Source: Linnemannia hyalina (Eukaryota; Mortierellomycota; Mortierellomycetes; Mortierellales; Mortierellaceae). From it: a stretch of DNA of 64,000 bases. The position numbers were made by a program, and so were the translations under genes. The notes below the pieces were generated by a model. That model searched no databases, was not told the origin of the DNA, and was given only the letters and a program-made list of their open reading frames with translations. Below, piece by piece: positions 58,172 through 64,000 of this stretch. Location: assembly GCA_019671135.1 (NCBI GenBank), contig JAHRHY010000027.1:182001-246000 (forward strand), written 5' to 3'. Within the stretch, counting starts at the first letter, position 1, and the number at the start of each line of letters is the position of its first letter.

Positions 58172-58504
58172 AATACAAGTCGTTCTTTTGCAAAGTCGGA
58201 TTTGATTGCTTTGTCAGGATGGATAAGAGTGCTTAAATGCCCTTTACCCAGCGGTGATAGGAGATGGGCTGCTATCAAGGACAATGAAGTTGCACGCCGA
58301 AGTCAAGGGCATTACTGTCAGTCGAGTATTGTTCCTGGCTCTCTTGCACCCTCTCTGAACTGCCGCATTTCCGCCCAACCGCCCAAAGAGTGACTGCTTA
58401 GCCACTTCACTCCATTTATTTCAACAGCGGCCCGTTTCTTTTCTCTCACTCTTCCTTCATCACACACTAACACGAACACACTCACTACAAGGCACATAAC
58501 GACA
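58172..58504. other. Intergenic, promoter of gamma-SNAP gene
   Basis: The short gap from the ART-like relic to the gamma-SNAP start is C/T-rich at 58415-58500. No gene is seen. Confidence 0.6.
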
Positions 58505-60580
58505 ATGGGCGCATCAGAAGAAGCACGGCTCAAGGACGCCATCGACTACATGAAGGAGGCCGACAAGAAGTATGACCTCTCTTCCATCTCACTCTTCACT
58601 ACCATTACCATCCTGACTCTTTCGACTGTTCACCCATCATCCTTGTTTAACTGTGCCATGAACGAATGACCTAACGCCCTTGAACCCTCCTCTTGTCTTT
58701 GTTCCCTGCAACAATAGCACAGAAAAGAGCTGGTTCAAGAAGCCCGATTGGGACATCGCAGCACAATACTACGAGAAAGCAGGTAGATACACAGCCACCC
58801 TTGCCTCTCACCCTTTCCCTCTTTTCCTACTTTTCGCGCTGGCTGAACCATTTTGTCAATTGGAAAAATTGCGCACCATCGTCATCATTTATTAATAGCC
58901 CATGCCTTTACTCCTCCGCTCTGTCGTGGCGATCCTCTTTCCTCTTTGACCATTAACCCTGCTAGGCCAAGCATTCAAGGCTGGAAAGTCATATGACCAG
59001 GCTGTTCAGGCGTTCATCAAGGCGTCCGACGCTATGATCCATGCCACCAGGTACATATATCATCCTACCCGCGTTTCTTCCTCGTTGCGTTGTTCAATTG
59101 CTATTATCTCTCTGGTTCTAACATGCTTGTTCATCATGCTTTTCCACTTTTCAGTTACTTCATGGCTGGACGCGCATTGGAAAACGGAGGCAACATCGCG
59201 CTTCAGAACTTGGGTCAGCCCGAACGCGCTGCTGATATGTACAAGCGTGCCAGTGAGCTTTTTATGCAGAACATGACACCCGACCGTGCCGCAGAAATGT
59301 TGGAGAAGAGCGCCAAGTATGTCATCAGTTTCAGCTCTACTTTGACCAAGACATGGCTATTCGCGGAATTTTTTTAAACAACTGGCTGACATTATTTGTT
59401 CATATATTCTTTCTCTTCGTTAGGGCTATGGAACCCATCTCGGTTGACCAGGCGATTGAACTGTACATTGGAGCTTGCAACATCTACGAGGGCGAAGATC
59501 GTGCTCGATACGCAACCGACACCTTTAAGAGAACCATCGCCTTGCTCGTCAAACACAAACGGTACGTCAATTGGACTCGGCTATCGCTTTGATCGTTCGG
59601 TGGAAATCGTCAACGCAGTGAATTAATGCCTCTTAACCATCTACTGGAAAAACAGATTTGAGAAGGCGACAGAGATTTTGCAGCGTTTGGGCAATGTGCA
59701 AAAGGATACTACCAACAAGATGGCATACTACAAAACTCTTTTGAGTATCATTATCGTTCAATTGGCTGCTGGAGATGAGGTCGAGGCCGGAAAGAGATTC
59801 CAGGCATACTGCTCGTAAGTGCCCTTTTTCACTCCGCCAATTCACTGACGACCTTGGAAACGCGTTATTCATAGTCAGTCATCCTCATATTTTATAACTT
59901 TCGTTCTGTTATACAGGGTGGATGGATTTGTTAAGTCGGAGGAATCAGCAATTGCACATCAGATGTTGGACGCGTTTGAGCACCGTGATCAGGGCTACTA
60001 CAACCACGCTGCAGGACTCCAGCATGTTGGGTTTTTGGACAATGAGATTGCTCGCTTGGCCCGGAGCATTGTCATCTCGGACGACTTGGTCTCGGGAGGC
60101 GGATACGTTGAACCTAACCAGCCACCCCAGCAGCAGCAATTCTACCAACAAGGACCTAACCAGCCTCCTCCCCCATCTGGACAGTACCAGCAGCAGCAGC
60201 AGCAGCAGCAGCCGCCATTCCAGCCACAGCAGCAGCAATACGACCGAAAGGACGTCTACCAACCACGCCCTTCTCAGCAGCAATTTACTCCTCAGCACCA
60301 ACAACAGTCGAGCGGAGGATACGACATTTCGCCACCTGCACCAGGCCCACCCGCATACTCTGACGAGAGGAGTGAGTCTGATTGGCGCGCATTGACCGAG
60401 AAGCCTGCGTCATCTACGAATTCGCCAGCTCCTCACCAGCCCCATTTGCAGCCTTCGCAGATGCACCCTGGCCAGGCACCTTCGCCTTCGCGCCAAGAGC
60501 AGCAGCGACAGCAGCCACAGCCTGGTGCTCCTCCCAGCCGTAACTATTATGAGGATGACGATGATGATGGTCTTTTGTAG
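58505..60580 (+). CDS. Gamma-SNAP-like NSF attachment protein with Q/P-rich tail
   Basis: SNAPs bind SNARE complexes and recruit NSF/Sec18 to disassemble them after membrane fusion. Exons are 58505-58569, 58718-58782, 58966-59050, 59155-59316, 59424-59561, 59656-59814 and 59917-60580, giving 445 residues. The SNAP/TPR-like helical array spans residues 1 to about 290 (AAQYYEKAGQAFKAGKSYDQA, RALENGGNIALQNLGQPERA, AIELYIGACNIYE). The order fits gamma-SNAP better than alpha-SNAP (Sec17). Animal gamma-SNAP is about 312 residues. Here a tail of about 150 residues rich in Gln, Pro and Ser (runs such as QQQQQQQQ) is added and ends in YYEDDDDDGLL, an acidic C-terminus recalling the acidic/leucine C-terminal end by which SNAPs stimulate NSF. 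Seven exons make the frame consistent throughout. Confidence 0.92.
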
Positions 60581-61016
60581 ATAGCCTTACTTGTATGATC
60601 GCATGCTAAAAAAAAAAAAGTTCAGGTAAACCCCTTCTGGTATGTGATCGAATGTTACTTTGTGTCATTCTGTGATATTTAATCAAAAGCAGTCAGCCAA
60701 CGGGCGGATCCCCCGCCTTGCTCTTTTTCGTGAAATCTCCTTTTTCGAGCTGCACTTTCTTCTTTAAACATCAACCTCAGCAAATGGTACACTTGGAAAA
60801 GGACGGCATCAACTCACAGCCGACAGCAGGTTGACAGAAATTACAATGGAGTCGCAGACACAGACTCCGAGTGTCACTATGACGCCCATTGCTGCCTGAC
60901 TGATCTCTTTTCGGTTGCATGTCAAACCATAGGCAACACGGACACTTGCGGGACGACTGTTCAGTCACAACAACCAAACTCTTACAAGAGCTGCTGCTGC
61001 TGCCAGCAGGCACCCA
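60581..61016. other. Intergenic, gamma-SNAP to Icp55-like
   Basis: 3' UTR of the gamma-SNAP gene and promoter of the next gene, same strand. Open frames on the minus strand are short and Cys/Ser-rich by composition only. No gene is called. Confidence 0.55.
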
Positions 61017-63730
61017 ATGATTAGACCTGCAGCTGCAGCAGCAAGGATAATTGCCGGATCTCTCCACCGTCAATCAGCCATGACTGCAGGATTCTCGACT
61101 TCGACAAAAGTAGAGCGGGCAAGGGGTCCTGTGGCGGCTCAATATGGTCAGCCGACTTGGATGACTCACCCCCATCTTATGAAGGAAGGCGAGAGTACGT
61201 TCCTTTTCTTCGTCACCTCAAGTTGCTGTTGTTGTGGTTGGAAGGATATTAATGAAGGTATGGCAGAAAACTGGTCAATCTGTGGAGCTAAATGATACTT
61301 CCGCCTTGTTGTTCACTCGTAATTAGTCACCCCGGGATTGAGCGCACAGGAGTTTGAGCTCAGGAGGACGCTGTTGATGCAGAGCTTGCCCAAGGGCAGT
61401 ATTGTCATCTCGACCAGTCATCGCACACGGTTCATGACCAATAATATTTTGTAAGCGCGAAAGCAAATGGAAAGCAGACCATGGCTGGATGACCTTGTTA
61501 CTTTTAGCCGAGTAACTGATATGTACTTTTTACTGGTTCTCTTTTGATAGCTACCCGTTCCACCAGCATACTGATTTTTACTACTTGTGTGGTATGGGGA
61601 CAAATGTCATGAATTGTGAAATTGGAATGGTACATGGAGCAAGGGTTCAATTCTGTAATACTTATCCTTCGTTCTTGTGTTTTTGTATCATCTTAGGATT
61701 CAATGAGCCGGATTCAGCATTGGTGCTTGGTAAGACGCACTGAACAGGACGGGGTACTTATTAGGACGCAACAGAAGTATCAGACGTCTCATATCAGCGA
61801 CGTTATTCAACAACTCACCATCTGCCCCATGCTTTCATGTGGTCACGGATTGTACCCGATATAGAAAAGAACGATTCTCCAAAGGGGTACAAGATGACCA
61901 TGTTCGTAGCCCCCAAGAATGCCAACATCGAGATGTGGGAGGGAGCTAGGACAGGAATTGAGGCCGCCAAGGAGGTCTTTGGAGCCGACGAGGTATACCG
62001 ATAGTTCATGATGGATCCTCTTGCCTGACGGGCACGGTTAGAAATTTGGAACTTTAACGGTTTTCTAATACTTCATGTCATTTCGCTGCAACTGTGTAAT
62101 AGGCAATTGATGCGAATTTGTTCAGGTACAGGATCATTGATATGGCCAGTCGCTACGAGAACGTGTACTTTGACTACCCAAGCCCGTCGATGTTCATGCC
62201 TATGGACATTGCCAAGAAGTTGCATAACAAGCCAGGTATGTCTTCAATATTTACACCACACTTTTTGTTGTCCCCGTTGTACCACCCCTTTCGTTATCAC
62301 AGCTGTTTACGTTTGAAACGTTTTTTTCTTCGTACCTTCACACGTATCACTCAGTTTCGTTGATGACAAGGATGAAAAAGGTGTTTGGTTGGGGCGATGC
62401 TAAACCAACTGTTACTACTTTCGCTTTTGATTCTAAACCGTTCCTGTCTAAAGATTCGGATGCTATGGCGACCACCAAGTCACTCTCGCCTCAGATCCAG
62501 GAGATGCGTGTCGTCAAGTCTGAAGCTGAGATCAAGATTATGCGCCAGGCTGGTGAAATCAGTGGCAAGGCCTTTATCGAGGTAACTTATGAACGACTGG
62601 ATTTACGCAAAGGGGTTACATGGCAGGAGAAGGTGAACCTTCGTCTCCATGATAGTTGATTAACTCGTGAGCCCCATTACATTTTCATTCTGATAGACGA
62701 TGAAGTTCACTAACCCAAAGAGATTGGAGCACCAGGTGTACGCTCGCTTCGACTATGAGTGCAGGATGAGAGGTTCACAGATGATGGCCTATGTGCCTGT
62801 GGTTGCAGGAGGATCAAACGCCTTGACGATGCACTATGTCAACAACGACCAGCCCCTGCACGACGGCGACTTGTTGCTGATGGATGCTGGTGGAGAGCTC
62901 AACGGATATGCAAGTGATATCACCCGTACCTGGCCTGTCAATGGCAAGTTTACAGAGGCCCAGAAGGATCTCTATGGTGTCGTCCTCCACGCCAACAAGG
63001 AGTGCATCAAGGTAATCTACGGGATTCATCGTGTTCGCGAGAGTACTGTGTAATGAGAGCAGCAATTGACCTTGTGTATACTTTTCTTCTTGTAACTTGT
63101 CGGAAATAGCTTTGCACAGAGGAACATGGTTTGACATTGAACCAGATCCACGATGTGTCCATGCGTTTGACCAAGGATGGACTCGCTCGTCTCGGAATCA
63201 AGCCCTTGCCACACGTACGTTGCCTCTGTCTTTCGATGTTTGCAGTCAAGAGGTTGTTGATGCCACCAAATTTTGAGGGTCTCAATCCCATTTTCCTGAC
63301 AACCTTTCTCATGCTGTGAAATAGGATGTGGATCGGAGGTTATACCCTCACCATGTTGGCCACTACTTGGGCATGGATGTTCACGATACTGGCGATATTT
63401 CTCGATCCCGGCCTTTGAGGGAAGGCATGGTCATCACCATTGGTACGTTCTACTCGCTGTGTTTATTGGTTAATATTACGCGTACTTGTCCCAAGATGAA
63501 GCAGTGAACTTACTTTCCCTTTGTCAAAATTCCCTATGATTTTGATATTAGAACCTGGTCTATATATTCCACGGGACGCAGCGTACCCAGAAAAATACCA
63601 GGGCATCGGTATCCGCATCGAGGACAATGTCGCGATCGGAAAGACAGTGCCCCATGTCCTGAGTGTCACGGCGCCCAAGGAGATTGTTGATATCGAGTAC
63701 TGCTGCGCCTCGTCCGCCGAGAGCGATTAA
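61017..63730 (+). CDS. ICP55: Mitochondrial Xaa-Pro-type aminopeptidase (Icp55/XPNPEP3, M24B)
   Basis: Metallopeptidase that trims one residue from the new N-terminus of imported mitochondrial proteins after MPP cleavage. Exons are 61017-61194, 61327-61450, 61551-61591, 61697-61729, 61865-61992, 62103-62235, 62355-62581, 62697-63011, 63110-63214, 63325-63442 and 63552-63730, giving 526 residues. The N-terminus [20 protein letters not shown] is a presequence. The aminopeptidase P N-domain starts at [14 protein letters not shown] with the [14 protein letters not shown] segment. The pita-bread core has the metal ligands: two Asp in [20 protein letters not shown], His in [13 protein letters not shown], Glu in TIEPGLYIP and Glu in IGIRIEDN. 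One exon is only 33 bp and another 41 bp, easily missed. The exon sum keeps the frame. Confidence 0.96.
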
Positions 63731-64000
63731 GGAAATAAAAACTATAGACCACACCACCTAGGACGAGAGCTTTTGCATGAAGGAAAGTGAGATGGTTAGG
63801 GAAGAGCTTGAAAAAGAGATAGTCCGCAGTTTCGCTTTGTTTCTTTGAGCCCCTCACGATCGTCTAACCTTTTGTCGCCAATTGCACAGTCGTGATGAAC
63901 CCATTTTGGATTGAGAACGGCATCCGGCCGTCGATATGTCGTCATATCACGATTGCGGATTTTATGCAGATTTGCTTTGCTTGTTGGACAAAGTAGGTAA
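63731..64000. other. 3' flank of Icp55-like gene to window end
   Basis: Presumably the 3' UTR and the start of the next interval. AAATAAAAA directly after the stop codon could serve as a polyadenylation signal. No gene is visible. Confidence 0.5.

Overview
The window looks like nuclear DNA of an early-diverging filamentous fungus, most likely Mortierellomycotina (Mortierella/Linnemannia type). I base this on intron-rich genes with short GT-AG introns, a complex I NUO51 subunit, an eL41 gene, a fungal BAT2_N (PRRC2-like) gene, a Crinkler (CRN) gene, and a decayed TnpB/Fanzor-type gene whose conserved segments I associate with Mortierellaceae. The taxon is inference; no rRNA or barcode is present.

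Layout: 0.6-3.9 kb holds two minus-strand genes, an NPC2-like sterol carrier and an Mpo1-like ER membrane protein. 5.7-8.0 kb is NUO51, the flavoprotein subunit of complex I. 8.4-9.9 kb is an intronless low-complexity orphan. 10.9-16.7 kb is a BAT2_N/PRRC2-like protein whose first intron appears to be GC-AG. 17.1-19.2 kb is an amino acid permease, convergent with it. 19.2-25.8 kb is gene-poor and contains a heavily decayed plus-strand gene at 23.5-25.7 kb. 25.8-28.3 kb is an intronless F-box gene. A 5-kb gene-poor stretch follows, containing the 25-codon ribosomal protein gene eL41 at 32.4 kb. 33.3-36.3 kb has a class-3 fatty-aldehyde dehydrogenase and a small protein resembling a PARP/ADP-ribosyltransferase fold. 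36.5-38.5 kb is a mitochondrial pyruvate/branched-chain dehydrogenase kinase. 40.7-43.2 kb is a membrane-anchored M28 aminopeptidase. 48.0-50.7 kb is a secreted subtilase.

52.0-58.2 kb is an accessory island. It contains a CRN gene with a P-loop ATPase and a PD-(D/E)XK nuclease module and one apparent frameshift. Next is a decayed Fanzor/TnpB-type gene with in-frame TAG codons, frameshifts and loss of the RuvC core. Directly abutting it is a second, damaged copy of the 35.5-kb ART-like gene with the same intron phases. Housekeeping genes resume at 58.5 kb: gamma-SNAP with a Q/P-rich tail, then an Icp55/XPNPEP3-type mitochondrial aminopeptidase.

Most genes are unrelated housekeeping loci with no operon logic. 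Several products are predicted to be mitochondrial (NUO51, dehydrogenase kinase, Icp55-like). The less ordinary content is the ART-like gene pair and the CRN/Fanzor/ART island. Exon borders below were assigned by hand from splice consensus, reading frame and remembered family similarity. Exon totals were checked to be multiples of three for all multi-exon genes except the CRN gene and the pseudogenes.
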